64,000 bases of DNA from OMII01 sp947467385 (GTDB lineage: Bacteria; Bdellovibrionota_C; UBA2361; OMII01). The stretch is taken from assembly GCA_044360075.1 (NCBI GenBank), contig JBIKLA010000018.1, positions 16,947 through 80,946 on the forward strand. Reading direction: 5' to 3'. The translations under genes and the position numbers were made by a program. Within the stretch, counting starts at the first letter, position 1; every line of letters starts with the position of its first letter. This document shows positions 25,159 through 33,547 of this stretch, in pieces. Under the pieces are notes generated by a model. The model saw only the letters and a list, made by a program, of their open reading frames with translations, had not been told where the DNA came from and ran no database searches.

Positions 25159-27045
25159 GTGAAGGCAGCATCGATCAGCTCACGGGACATTGCAGTGCCT
25201 CTTGGCCTGCTCCTCGTCGTCGGGTGTATCTTAATTCCGCTGCCTCCGGGTATCCTCGATATCCTGCTCTGCTCAAACCTGCTTTTTGCGCTGCTACTTG
25301 TAATCGGATCGCTGCACATTCGCGATCCGCTGCGGATCGCAACGCTCCCCTCGCTTCTCCTCATGGCGACCCTCTCTAGGCTCTCGCTGAACATCGCCAC
25401 GACGCGGGCGGTGCTGGGCTCGGGGCACGCGGGCAAGGCGGTGGAGGCCTTCGGCTCTGTCGTGATTCAGGGCAGCGCTGTTGTTGGATTTGTCCTCTTT
25501 GTGCTTATCACCCTGATTCAGTTTATCGTTGTGGCAAAGGGCGCGGAGCGTGTGGCTGAGGTTGCGGCGCGCTTTACCTTGGACGCCATGCCCGGCAAGC
25601 AGATGGCTATCGACGCGGAGCTGCGCAGCGGGCTGCTCGACCCGGAACAGGCGCGGCGCAAGCGCATGGAGGTCCAGACGGAATCGCGCTTCTACGGCGC
25701 GCTCGACGGTGCCATGAAGTTCGTCAAAGGGGATGCTATAGCGGGGATCGTCATAACAGCCGTAAATATCTGCGGCGGCCTGCTCATAGGAATTCTCGTC
25801 CATCAGCTCGACCTTGAGGTAGCACTTAGGCGCTACACAATTCTCACCATCGGCGACGGGCTCTTGTCGCAGATTCCGTCACTGCTAAACTCGGTTGCGG
25901 CCGGGCTGGTAGTCACGCGCGTTCAGGTCGATGAGTCATCCACGCTCTCGTCGGACCTCCTCATGCAGCTTGGGCAATTCAGGGCCGCGCGCACGTTCGT
26001 TGCCGCGGCCTCCTTCGTGCTCGGGTGCCTGCCGGGCATGCCGCATGTGGCGCTGCTGGCTGTGAGCTCCGCCATAGCGCTTCCGCTCATCATGGTGCGG
26101 CGGGGCGGTCCCAAAGATGAGCCGCCGCAGCCCAAGCTCTTTGAGCCCAGGCTCGCGCACTCCGTGCAGCTGGAAGTTTCCAAGGCGCTGCTTCCCTGCA
26201 TGCCGGCTCTCGACAAAGTGAACGAGGCCCTTGAGGCGATTCGGGAGGATTTTTTCTCGCGCTGGGGGGTCGTGCTCCAGCGCCCTGGATTGTCGCTGTG
26301 GGATGAGCCGCAGGGGGCCTTTCGCATCTTGGTGCGCGGCATGGAGGTTTCGCGCTGCGAGCGCGATCCTGACGCAGCGACGTGGGATCTTCTTCTTCGG
26401 GAGGTGCGGGAGGTTGTCGATGGGCACAAAGCTGAGCTGATCGATGATGGGGCGACGCGACGGGCGCTTGATTACGTTGAGAAGCAGGTTCCTGACCTCG
26501 TGACGGGCACGGTGCCATCGCTGCTGTCACTCACGCAGATGACATCGCTGCTTCGCAGCCTCCTGCGAGAAGATCTCACGACGCGACACCTGGACATCAT
26601 TCTTCAAACGATCGCCGAGAGTGGTGGGCGGTTTTCGGAGCGGGCGCTCTTGGCCGAGGTGCGCGTGGCGCTGGCACCGGTGGTCAGCCAGGCTGTGGGT
26701 CGTGGCCGCCGCATTCAGGCTGTGGCGCTTGATCCGCTGCTTGACCTTGCGCTCTCAAAGGCCGAAGAGAGCGCCTCCCTTTTGGCTGGGGACCTCCTTG
26801 ATCTGGTCAGCGAAGAGGCAGGCGGGGCGGCGGCGAAGGGCCTTCCGATCCTCACGTCAAAGCGGGCACGGGCTTACGTAAGGGATATCGTCCGGGTGCG
26901 CTGGCCGCACGCAGTCATCATCGCGCATGAGGAAGTAGCCCCGCGCTATGAGCTTGAGATCGTTGGAAAGATAGAGGTGGCGCAGGAGCATCAGCGCGAG
27001 CAGCTGCTAAGCGCCACCCTGGGGATGAGGGAGGCGCGGGCATGA
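25159..27045 (+). CDS. sctV: type III secretion export gate protein SctV (LcrD/FlhA family)
   Basis: 628 residues from GTG 25159, preceded by GGAGG. The N-terminal half has about seven to eight membrane segments. The family signature FTLDAMPGKQMAIDAELRSG (FHIPEP region) starts at about residue 140, followed by EVQTESRFYGALDGAMKFVK and GDAIAGIVI. The C-terminal half (about 330-628) is the cytoplasmic domain that forms the nonameric ring and binds chaperone-cargo complexes. It is somewhat shorter than LcrD or FlhA (about 700). The stop overlaps the start of the next gene (ATGA). Since no flagellar genes surround it, an injectisome role is more likely than FlhA. Confidence 0.9.
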   Translation: MKAASISSRDIAVPLGLLLVVGCILIPLPPGILDILLCSNLLFALLLVIGSLHIRDPLRIATLPSLLLMATLSRLSLNIATTRAVLGSGHAGKAVEAFGSVVIQGSAVVGFVLFVLITLIQFIVVAKGAERVAEVAARFTLDAMPGKQMAIDAELRSGLLDPEQARRKRMEVQTESRFYGALDGAMKFVKGDAIAGIVITAVNICGGLLIGILVHQLDLEVALRRYTILTIGDGLLSQIPSLLNSVAAGLVVTRVQVDESSTLSSDLLMQLGQFRAARTFVAAASFVLGCLPGMPHVALLAVSSAIALPLIMVRRGGPKDEPPQPKLFEPRLAHSVQLEVSKALLPCMPALDKVNEALEAIREDFFSRWGVVLQRPGLSLWDEPQGAFRILVRGMEVSRCERDPDAATWDLLLREVREVVDGHKAELIDDGATRRALDYVEKQVPDLVTGTVPSLLSLTQMTSLLRSLLREDLTTRHLDIILQTIAESGGRFSERALLAEVRVALAPVVSQAVGRGRRIQAVALDPLLDLALSKAEESASLLAGDLLDLVSEEAGGAAAKGLPILTSKRARAYVRDIVRVRWPHAVIIAHEEVAPRYELEIVGKIEVAQEHQREQLLSATLGMREARA

Positions 27046-27668
27046 AACTGTGGAGAAATGCCGCACGCGGCGCAACTTTGGGGGGCGCAACTTCGATTAC
27101 CCGGTATATGCTGTTGGCGGCCACAGCGCTTAGCGGCTGCTGGCTTCCGGTGGGCGTGCCGGCTGAACGGGTTGAGCGGGCGCAGCAGCTCGTCGATGAG
27201 GGCACCGAGGCGCTGCGGGAGCGGCGGTTTAGCGCCGCGCAGGTCAAGTTTTCGCTGGCTTATGACCTCGCGCCACTTACTGCGGCGCTCGATGGCCAGG
27301 GCTGTGTGGCGCTTCTGCGCGGTGAGTACCAGCGGGCAGAGGAGCTGTTTAAGGAGGCGCTTGCGAGTGACGCAAGCTATGACCGCGCCTTGGCCAATCT
27401 CGCGCTCCTCTACGATGTTACGGGCCGGAGCAGTGAGGCGAGGGAGCTATACGATCGCTTCCTTGAGCAGGAACCTGAGGAGGCCACTGTGCGGAATAAC
27501 AGGGCGGCGCTGGCATACGACCTCAGCGCCGACGGGGAGTGGGTCGGGGATGAATTATCGAAGGCGTCGCTCCTTGTGGATGATGGCGTTGTTATAGGAA
27601 ACCTTAAGCTGGTAGGACGAATTCCGGAGGAACGACATGACAAAGAAAGCGACCAAGGAACGAAGTGA
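27042..27668 (+). CDS. TPR-repeat lipoprotein of the type III locus
   Basis: 208 residues, start overlapping the sctV stop by four bases. The signal has a lipobox (ATALSGCWLP). At least three tetratricopeptide-like helix pairs follow: EALRERRFSAAQVKFSLAYD, GEYQRAEELFKEALASDASYD, and NLALLYDVTGRSSEARELYD. It resembles pilotin or assembly-type TPR lipoproteins, and may help insert an outer-membrane component such as a secretin or act as a scaffold. No secretin gene is present in the window. The C-terminal part overlaps the next gene by 32 bases. Confidence 0.75.
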   Translation: MKLWRNAARGATLGGATSITRYMLLAATALSGCWLPVGVPAERVERAQQLVDEGTEALRERRFSAAQVKFSLAYDLAPLTAALDGQGCVALLRGEYQRAEELFKEALASDASYDRALANLALLYDVTGRSSEARELYDRFLEQEPEEATVRNNRAALAYDLSADGEWVGDELSKASLLVDDGVVIGNLKLVGRIPEERHDKESDQGTK

Positions 27669-27954
27669 GAATCTTCCCCACAGGAGTGCCCGGCAGGTGC
27701 CCGGTCCGGCGCAGGAGGTTGCGCCTCCGGTGTCGATTGAGGACCTTAACCTAAACGCCACGATCCTCGCCGCGCAGAAACAGGTTTTTAAATCTGAGCA
27801 GGAGGCGCTCGATTTTTTCTACGCAAGGCTGCTCCAGGCGGCCGGGGGTAGCGCTGCTGAGCAGGCACAGATGATGGAATTCCTTGAGCTTTTGATTGAA
27901 ACGGACCCCCTACTCAAGGAGGAGTTGCTGTCTGGGGTAACGATCAGAAAGTGA
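27637..27954 (+). CDS. small unknown protein at the end of the type III locus
   Basis: 105 residues with a good site (GGAGG, about 7 bases before ATG), overlapping the TPR lipoprotein gene by 32 bases. The first 30 residues are basic and Pro-rich; the rest is an acidic helical region (QEALDFFYARLLQAAGGSAA, MMEFLELLIETDPLLKEELL). Size and acidity would suit a secretion chaperone or gatekeeper fragment, but no motif supports a name. It is the last gene of the locus; a separate receiver protein gene follows after 33 bases. Confidence 0.6.
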   Translation: MTKKATKERSENLPHRSARQVPGPAQEVAPPVSIEDLNLNATILAAQKQVFKSEQEALDFFYARLLQAAGGSAAEQAQMMEFLELLIETDPLLKEELLSGVTIRK

Positions 27955-27987
27955 GTCGATCCAGAGCGCTGCATAATCCTAAGGTGC

Positions 27988-28707
27988 ATGCAGCAGGCAC
28001 CGGGCCAGGAAGCCCAACGAAAAATCCTCATAGCTGACGATGACGCCGACTCGCGCGTAATCGTGGCCAGCGTTATCTCGCTCATGGGGTACACGCCCGT
28101 TGTGGTCGCCAATGGGCAAGAGGCTCTTGAGCAGAGCAAGCAGGAGGTGCCGCACCTCGCCATTCTTGACTACATGATGCCTGACCTCACCGGGATCGAG
28201 GTGTGTCACCGCATTAAGCACAACGCCGCTGGAGAGTTTGTGCCGGTGCTCATGCTAACCGCGCGCGACACGGTGCGCGACAAGGTGGCGGCGTTTGAGG
28301 AGGGGGTGGATGACTACCTCACCAAGCCGTTCAACTACCAGGAGTTTCAGGCACGCGTGAAGGCGCTGCTTCGGGTGCGCGACCTTACCTTCGACCTGCG
28401 CGACACCAACGAAGAGCTCAAGAAGATGCAGCAGAAGATCGTCGAGCAGGAGCGCCAGCTGGCAGTGGGCCAGCTAGCCGGCACGGCGGCGCACCAGCTG
28501 GGCCAGCCGCTTTCGGCCATCCTGCTCAACTGCTACCTCATCGAGCAGCTTCCCAAGAACGACCCGAAATTCATCGGCGCGCTGGCCGCCATCAAGAGCG
28601 ACACCAAGCGCATGAGCGACCTCATTAACCAGCTTCGGTCCGTAAAGGCATCTGATCGCGAAGGCTACTTCGGCGGCACTGAGATACTCAAGCTTAAGGA
28701 CGACTAG
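27988..28707 (+). CDS. response regulator receiver fused to a histidine-kinase dimerisation helix pair, no ATPase domain
   Basis: 239 residues. Residues about 11-128 are a receiver domain: acidic pocket ADDDAD, phospho-acceptor Asp61 in AILDYMMPD, and switch residues in MLTARD and TKPF. A coiled coil (about 130-155) leads to a HisKA-like hairpin with GQLAGTAAHQLGQPLSAILL, where His169 is the expected phospho-histidine. The protein ends soon after the second helix (MSDLINQLRSVK) with no N, G1 or G2 boxes. So it could dimerise and pass phosphate between His and Asp but cannot phosphorylate itself. It follows the type III locus in the same direction; regulation of that locus is possible but unproven. 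Confidence 0.8.
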   Translation: MQQAPGQEAQRKILIADDDADSRVIVASVISLMGYTPVVVANGQEALEQSKQEVPHLAILDYMMPDLTGIEVCHRIKHNAAGEFVPVLMLTARDTVRDKVAAFEEGVDDYLTKPFNYQEFQARVKALLRVRDLTFDLRDTNEELKKMQQKIVEQERQLAVGQLAGTAAHQLGQPLSAILLNCYLIEQLPKNDPKFIGALAAIKSDTKRMSDLINQLRSVKASDREGYFGGTEILKLKDD

Positions 28708-28710
28708 CGG

Positions 28711-29739
28711 CTAGGCCACTTCCCGGCGGCGAGGCAGCGAGCTCTCGATTGCCTGGTAGCCGCCCGTCATATCCCTGAGCTGTGCGCGTAGCGTCGACAG
28801 CAGGAACGCCCCCGGGATACCTATTACAATGTATTGGATAATGTGCTGCGTGAGGACCATGCACAGCGCAAGCTCTTTTGGCTCAACGCCAGCCGAGGTG
28901 AGCACCTTAATGGCCACGAGCTCAATAACTCCAAAGCCTCCGGGAGCAGCCGGGATCAGGGAGCTGAAGTTGACCGCGACGAGGAACAGCACCGTTCCCG
29001 AGAGCGAGAGGGGCGAGTTGTACGCCGCTGCAACGCAGGCGAAGGCACCGAGCTCCACGAGCCAAATCGCCGTAGACCAGGCTGCGATTTTGAGGGCCCT
29101 CCTCGGAGAACAGAGGGGGCTTAAGCCGTGAATAAAGGTTTGCACGCGCGAGAAGGTGTAGGTCGATGCCTTGTGGTCGAGCCGCTCCGCTACCTTGTCG
29201 GTAAACGCAAAGATCTTTGCGCGCAGCGAGAGCACCGCGACAACCCCAACTGCGACCGCCACGAAGAGGTACGCCACGTAGGTGAGATTCTGGGCGTACT
29301 CGGGATCGAGGTGCCCTTGGCCCAGCCACATGATGATGATTACGAACATAAGGCTTATCGCTAGGCCGTCCGCAAGACGCTCGCTCGCTATCGTCGCCAG
29401 CACCAGCGTGCGCGGCTTGCCGACGACCTTGGAGCCCAGGTGCGCCCTGACAAGCTCTCCGGCACGGGCGGGCAGGATGTTGTTCATGAAGAAGCCGAGC
29501 ACGAGTACGCGGTACGACGAGCCAAAGGGCAGAGGACTGTCAGGAAAGAGGAGCGGCCATCGCGCGGCACGCAGAATGTACGACAGCACCGTCAGCAGAA
29601 CTACGCCGAGCAGATACAGGACCTTAGCGCCGGTTGCGTACGTGCGGAGGATCTCAAAGCTTACCTCATGGAAGGCGAGGTACAGGGCCACGATCGTGAT
29701 CAGCCAGGGAAGGACAAACTTAAAGATAATTCGCTTCAT
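28711..29739 (-). CDS. flippase-like integral membrane protein (UPF0104 / LPG synthase TM family, YbhN-like)
   Basis: 342 residues with about eight membrane segments. The family signature is FMNNILPARAGELVRAHLGS, followed by KPRTLVLATIASERLADGLA; the later FSSLIPAAPGGFGVIELVA is also characteristic. Members include the membrane half of lysylphosphatidylglycerol synthase and YbhN. Roles proposed for the family involve moving or modifying lipids in the inner membrane. It converges with the receiver gene and shares no operon with it. The usual YbhN partners, a ClsB-like synthase and a YbhP-like enzyme, are found as a pair 22 kb away in this window. Confidence 0.85.
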   Translation of the reverse strand: MKRIIFKFVLPWLITIVALYLAFHEVSFEILRTYATGAKVLYLLGVVLLTVLSYILRAARWPLLFPDSPLPFGSSYRVLVLGFFMNNILPARAGELVRAHLGSKVVGKPRTLVLATIASERLADGLAISLMFVIIIMWLGQGHLDPEYAQNLTYVAYLFVAVAVGVVAVLSLRAKIFAFTDKVAERLDHKASTYTFSRVQTFIHGLSPLCSPRRALKIAAWSTAIWLVELGAFACVAAAYNSPLSLSGTVLFLVAVNFSSLIPAAPGGFGVIELVAIKVLTSAGVEPKELALCMVLTQHIIQYIVIGIPGAFLLSTLRAQLRDMTGGYQAIESSLPRRREVA

Positions 29740-29949
29740 GACTCCTAAGCGCGATCCTTGCCGAAGGCTGAGAAAACGCTCCTGCCCCCAATCGACCCCT
29801 TTTTTCGGGAAGTTTGAACACGTATCCTGGCAGAAGATAGGAGCAGGTTAGCAAGGATGGGGAGAAACGCCAAGCGGCGCCTTTTCTCTATACTTCTGGC
29901 CGGATCTCGCCCCTGCGCGCCAAGAAACCCCCTCATCCGGAGAGTAACG

Positions 29950-30915
29950 ATGCCCGCCAAGCCCTCTTACCAATTTGACTGGATACGGACGGCCGATGAG
30001 TTGGCCCAAGCAGCGGCTACCCTTGAGCGCGAGCCCTTCCTTTCGATCGACACCGAGACGAGCGGATGGCAGACCGGCAATGAGCAGCTGTGCCTGATTC
30101 AGATCGGCATCCCCTCAACCAAGCGAGTGCTGCTCGTGGATGTCTTGGCAACCGGAGCGCCGACCGCGCTGGGTCCGCTCCTGGTGGCCCCGAATCCGCT
30201 AATTGTGGCGCACAACGCCTCGTTCGAGGAGCGGCAGTTCGCCCGCTACGATCTGAAGGTAAAGGGCGTGCGGGACACACTCGCCATGTCCCGCGAGCTC
30301 CGGCCGGACCTTCCAAACCACACCCTGCGCACCTGCTGCCGACTGCTGCTCGGCGTCGAGATGAGCAAGGAGGAGCAGACGAGCGACTGGTCTATTCGAC
30401 CTCTCAGTGACCGGCAGATTGATTATGCGCGCCTTGATGCCGAGGTCGCGCTGACGCTCTACGACTACCTTAATGGCCTCGAGGAGCGAGCCAAAAGGGA
30501 TCTCGACCTCGACATACCCAAGCTTGTTGAGGAGTACTCGTCGGTTGTGAAGGGCCGCTTCGATCTCGCGGCATCGATCGCCCACGAATATGCGTATCTC
30601 CAGGCACGCGAGAATAAGCTGCGGGAGGCGATTCGCCAGAAGCTTATCGACGGGTCGCCTGCCTACGACGGGCCGTTCGGCAAGGCGTCGATCTCGAAGG
30701 TAAAACGCACCGAGGTCAATCCGCAGCGAGTGCGCGAGGTGTTCCCGGAATTCGCCCAGGAGGTTATTCAGGAGCACGTCGACAGGAAGCGTTTTGATGC
30801 CGTCGCGAAGGAGCGTGGGCTTCCCAAGAACTCGATTGAGGTGGTGCTCGACACGGTGGGATACAACGACCGACTCTCCCTGGCGCTTAAGGACGAGTCT
30901 GGCGTACTTGAGTAG
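29950..30915 (+). CDS. RNase D-like 3'-5' exonuclease (DEDDy family)
   Basis: 321 residues from ATG 29950 (GGAG upstream); the frame upstream of it is not protein-like. The DEDD metal-binding residues are in FLSIDTETSGW, IVAHNASFEERQF and the Exo III block YARLDAEVALTLYDYL with the catalytic Tyr. After residue 190 a helical region replaces the HRDC domains of E. coli RNase D: a coiled coil (YAYLQARENKLREAIRQKL) and a basic segment. It should trim RNA 3' ends. The extra C-terminal region is unusual for the family. Confidence 0.82.
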   Translation: MPAKPSYQFDWIRTADELAQAAATLEREPFLSIDTETSGWQTGNEQLCLIQIGIPSTKRVLLVDVLATGAPTALGPLLVAPNPLIVAHNASFEERQFARYDLKVKGVRDTLAMSRELRPDLPNHTLRTCCRLLLGVEMSKEEQTSDWSIRPLSDRQIDYARLDAEVALTLYDYLNGLEERAKRDLDLDIPKLVEEYSSVVKGRFDLAASIAHEYAYLQARENKLREAIRQKLIDGSPAYDGPFGKASISKVKRTEVNPQRVREVFPEFAQEVIQEHVDRKRFDAVAKERGLPKNSIEVVLDTVGYNDRLSLALKDESGVLE

Positions 30916-30923
30916 CGTAGTGG

Positions 30924-31877
30924 CTACGAGGGGGATTCTCCGGCACGCTGGAGGAGCGCCCAGTAATAGCGAAACGAGGCCCTGTCGTGCAGCCGGCCGT
31001 TCAACTGAATTGGCCCCCACTGCGCTGAGACAGCAGCGGCGATAATCTCCTTGGCCTCGTCGATCTCCTCGCGCGAGGGGGTCATGCCCTTGATAATCGG
31101 GTCTATCTGCTCTGGATGTATGCTCCACATGCGCAGGTAGCCGAACTCGTGGCGGGCCCGATATGCGTCGGCGTACGCCGTCTCAGGATCCTTCACGTCG
31201 ACCGTTACGTTGTGGTTGGCGATCTTCCCGGCGCCGAGCGCTGCCAGGGCGATGCGCGACTTGGCCAGCGCCACCAGCTTGTGGTCAAACTGGCCGGGGC
31301 TGCGCATGCAGTCGGCTGGGATGGCGCCTCCGAGGTGCGAGATAAAGTCCATCAGGCCAAAATCGAGGCTCTCCACCTGCGGCAGCCGCGATAGCTCATC
31401 GAGTGACTCAAGGGCTTCGGGAGTCTCTACCAAGAGGTGCAGCGGGATGCGGCGAGAGATGCCCGCACGGCGCAGGTGGTGCTCGATGAGGCCCGAGATC
31501 CAAAGCACTTCGCGGGCCGACCTAACCTTGGGCACGGTGATATAGGACACGTGTGCCCCCGCCCGCCCAAGGATCGCCTCAAGGTCTCGCCCGATCTCCG
31601 CCGACTGCGGCGCATGCACCCGCACTCCGACCTGCTTGAATGAGTTCTCGTGAGAGAGGAGCATCGCAGCGAAAAAATCGCGCAGCGGCTCCTCTTGGCC
31701 TATCGGCGCGCCGTCCTCCAGGTCGAGGGTGATGTCCATGAGAGAGCGGCCATGAGGGCCGACGTACCGGCCCTGCAGTGCAAGCGCCTTGCGCACAAAC
31801 TTCTCGTTCCCTGCAATGTGCTCGCATGGGGCGATGTCAGGAAGGGTATGGCTCATCTCAAGAGGCGCGGCGTTCAT
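30924..31877 (-). CDS. HpcH/HpaI aldolase / CitE-like acyl-CoA lyase family protein
   Basis: 317 residues from ATG 31877; the frame continues upstream to 32192 but that part is antisense to the next gene and not protein-like. The barrel motifs are MDITLDLEDGAP (metal-binding region), LLVETPEALESLDEL with the metal Glu, SLDFGLMDFISHLGG, and MWSIHPEQIDPI. This matches the CitE-like group, whose members cleave or form malyl-CoA or related acyl-CoA thioesters, or transfer CoA. The family is sure and the substrate is not. It ends 8 bases from the convergent RNase D-like gene. Confidence 0.85.
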   Translation of the reverse strand: MNAAPLEMSHTLPDIAPCEHIAGNEKFVRKALALQGRYVGPHGRSLMDITLDLEDGAPIGQEEPLRDFFAAMLLSHENSFKQVGVRVHAPQSAEIGRDLEAILGRAGAHVSYITVPKVRSAREVLWISGLIEHHLRRAGISRRIPLHLLVETPEALESLDELSRLPQVESLDFGLMDFISHLGGAIPADCMRSPGQFDHKLVALAKSRIALAALGAGKIANHNVTVDVKDPETAYADAYRARHEFGYLRMWSIHPEQIDPIIKGMTPSREEIDEAKEIIAAAVSAQWGPIQLNGRLHDRASFRYYWALLQRAGESPS

Positions 31878-31938
31878 CCCCCTGACATAGGGGAAAGTGG
31901 CAAAAAAAGGAAGCGCCTTTGTTGGCGCAGTGGGGAGC

Positions 31939-32709
31939 CTACTTCTTTTCGCTCCGGTTGATATCTTCCATGCGGGCCATGGCGGCCTCAACCGATATCC
32001 CGTATGGGCCCTCCATCTGGCGAATAATGTCCTCGGCCGCCGGATTGCGAATGCCATTAAGCATGTCGATATGGTGAATTGCGTCTCGGGCCTGGGCCAG
32101 CTTTCGATGGCGCTCGTCCTCCTGTTTCTGGGCATCTTCCCGCGCTTCCTGGCGATCCCTTCGCACCTCTGCGGCGAGCCGCTCAAGCGCAAGCGCCAGG
32201 ACCGCGCTTCCCTCGTCCTTTGGCGACGACAGCTCTGCCACCCCTATGGGCTTAAGAACCGAAGCGGAACCCGTAAAATCGTGGACGAGCCCATGAGCCA
32301 TTGTGGTCGGCGATTCCGGGCGCTCAATGTAAATGACAGAGGTCGTTGTTCCAAGCGTCTTGCGGAGCGCTGAGAGCATGTAGACCGTTACCTCAAGCGG
32401 GTAGAGAAGTATCTCCGCCATTAAGGGGCGCTTCTCGGCTTTTTCGGGTTCCTCGGGTGTGGATGTTGGCAGCTCCTGCTTGAGCGCGCCCGATATAGAT
32501 TCGCTAGAGGCAAACAGATCGCGGCATGAGAGCCGGCGCATGACGACAGATGGTCCGCGGGCGATCGTGGAGAGGATTTTCTGAAGGCCGGACCGCGGTT
32601 CGGTCTCGCTCATGGCGCCGTGAAGCTGCGCCTGTGTTGCCGGCTCCGTGTTTGTCATAGCGTCGAGTGTTCGCGGAACGCGTGCCTCGTGCTTTGATGT
32701 AAGGCTCAT
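31939..32709 (-). CDS. hypothetical acidic/charged protein with C-terminal coiled coil
   Basis: 256 residues from ATG 32709, which has GGGGAG upstream; an earlier ATG at 32760 overlaps the opposite gene. I recognise no family. The first 90 residues are polar and probably disordered. A weakly hydrophobic stretch lies at AEILLYPLEVTVYMLSAL. From about residue 170 a long charged helix (RLAAEVRRDRQEAREDAQKQ and onward) is a likely coiled coil, ending ARMEDINRSEKK. No signal peptide. It lies just upstream of the CitE-like gene in the same direction. Confidence 0.6.
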   Translation of the reverse strand: MSLTSKHEARVPRTLDAMTNTEPATQAQLHGAMSETEPRSGLQKILSTIARGPSVVMRRLSCRDLFASSESISGALKQELPTSTPEEPEKAEKRPLMAEILLYPLEVTVYMLSALRKTLGTTTSVIYIERPESPTTMAHGLVHDFTGSASVLKPIGVAELSSPKDEGSAVLALALERLAAEVRRDRQEAREDAQKQEDERHRKLAQARDAIHHIDMLNGIRNPAAEDIIRQMEGPYGISVEAAMARMEDINRSEKK

Positions 32710-32831
32710 ATTCGGACTCCCCACCGATGGGTATGGCGCTCCGATTATGAGGTGTGACATACCTAGCGCTGTCGGTTTGCGTCCTTATAGGAACGCAGCT
32801 GTGTGAAACGTCATTAAAAAAGGAACCAGTC

Positions 32832-33512
32832 ATGCCATCGATACGTGCAGGCCAAAAGGCGCCAAACTTTAAGCTTAACGACAAGGACGGTGGGGTTCAC
32901 CAGCTCCAATCACCAGGGGCCGACTTCACCGTTCTCTACTTCTATCCCAAGGACAGCACCCCAGGTTGCACCCTAGAGGCCCAGGAGTTTACGGCAACCC
33001 TGAAGGATTTTAAGGCCAGGGGAGCACGGGTGATCGGGATTTCCGGCGGCGATGGCTCGTCGAAGGCCAAGTTCTGCTCAAAGTACAAGCTCAACGTACC
33101 GCTGGTGTCGGACACTGACTTTAAGGTGGCAAAATCCTTCGGAGCGTACGGGGACAAGAAGTTCATGGGCCGCAGCTTCAAGGGTATCTTTCGCAAGACG
33201 TTCATTCTCGACAGCAAGGGAACGGTCGTAAAGGTGTTTGAGTCGGTTAAGCCCGAAGGGCACGCCACCGAGGTTCTGAAGGCCATCGACGCCATGACGC
33301 GCACCGGAGGCACGACAAAGAAGGCTGTGGCCAAGAAGGCTGCAACGAAGAAGACTCCTGTGAAGAAGGCCCCTGTGAAGAAGGCGCCTGTGAAGAAGGC
33401 AACGGTGAAGAAGGCAACTGCCAAGCGCACGCCGGCACAAACGAAGGCCGCACCGAGCAGTCGCAAAGCCACTGCTCGAGCCGCAAAGACGAGCTCACGC
33501 AAGAAGAAGTAG
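32832..33512 (+). CDS. PrxQ/Bcp-type peroxiredoxin with lysine-rich histone-H1-like C-terminal tail
   Basis: 226 residues from ATG 32832 (AAGGAACC upstream). Residues 1-152 are a thiol peroxidase: peroxidatic Cys46 in DSTPGCTLEAQEF, with Gln at position 51 where E. coli Bcp has its resolving Cys, but Cys82 in KFCSKYKL fits the alternative resolving position seen in some PrxQ enzymes. Residues about 155-226 are an extension of Lys, Ala, Pro and Thr (TPVKKAPVKKAPVKKATVKK), like histone H1 tails and AlgP-type proteins. The enzyme would reduce peroxides; the tail should bind DNA or RNA. The tail is encoded by near-identical 15-bp units, so its length may vary. No frameshift joins the two parts. 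Confidence 0.93.
   Translation: MPSIRAGQKAPNFKLNDKDGGVHQLQSPGADFTVLYFYPKDSTPGCTLEAQEFTATLKDFKARGARVIGISGGDGSSKAKFCSKYKLNVPLVSDTDFKVAKSFGAYGDKKFMGRSFKGIFRKTFILDSKGTVVKVFESVKPEGHATEVLKAIDAMTRTGGTTKKAVAKKAATKKTPVKKAPVKKAPVKKATVKKATAKRTPAQTKAAPSSRKATARAAKTSSRKKK
33360..33420. repeat. 15-bp imperfect tandem repeat in peroxiredoxin tail
   Basis: Four successive units of GTGAAGAAGGCNNCN encode VKKAP or VKKAT in the basic tail. Confidence 0.8.
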
Positions 33513-33547
33513 CGCGCAATAACGTGGGGCGGGAGGGATCGGGAGCG

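Noticed and set aside
25159..27045. Flagellar FlhA rather than SctV
   Set aside because: No flagellar structural genes nearby and SctJ-type lipoprotein present; left as SctV, though phylogeny would decide.
30199..31128. 309-codon minus-strand frame
   Set aside because: Antisense to the RNase D-like gene and overlapping the CitE-like gene in another frame; no motif.
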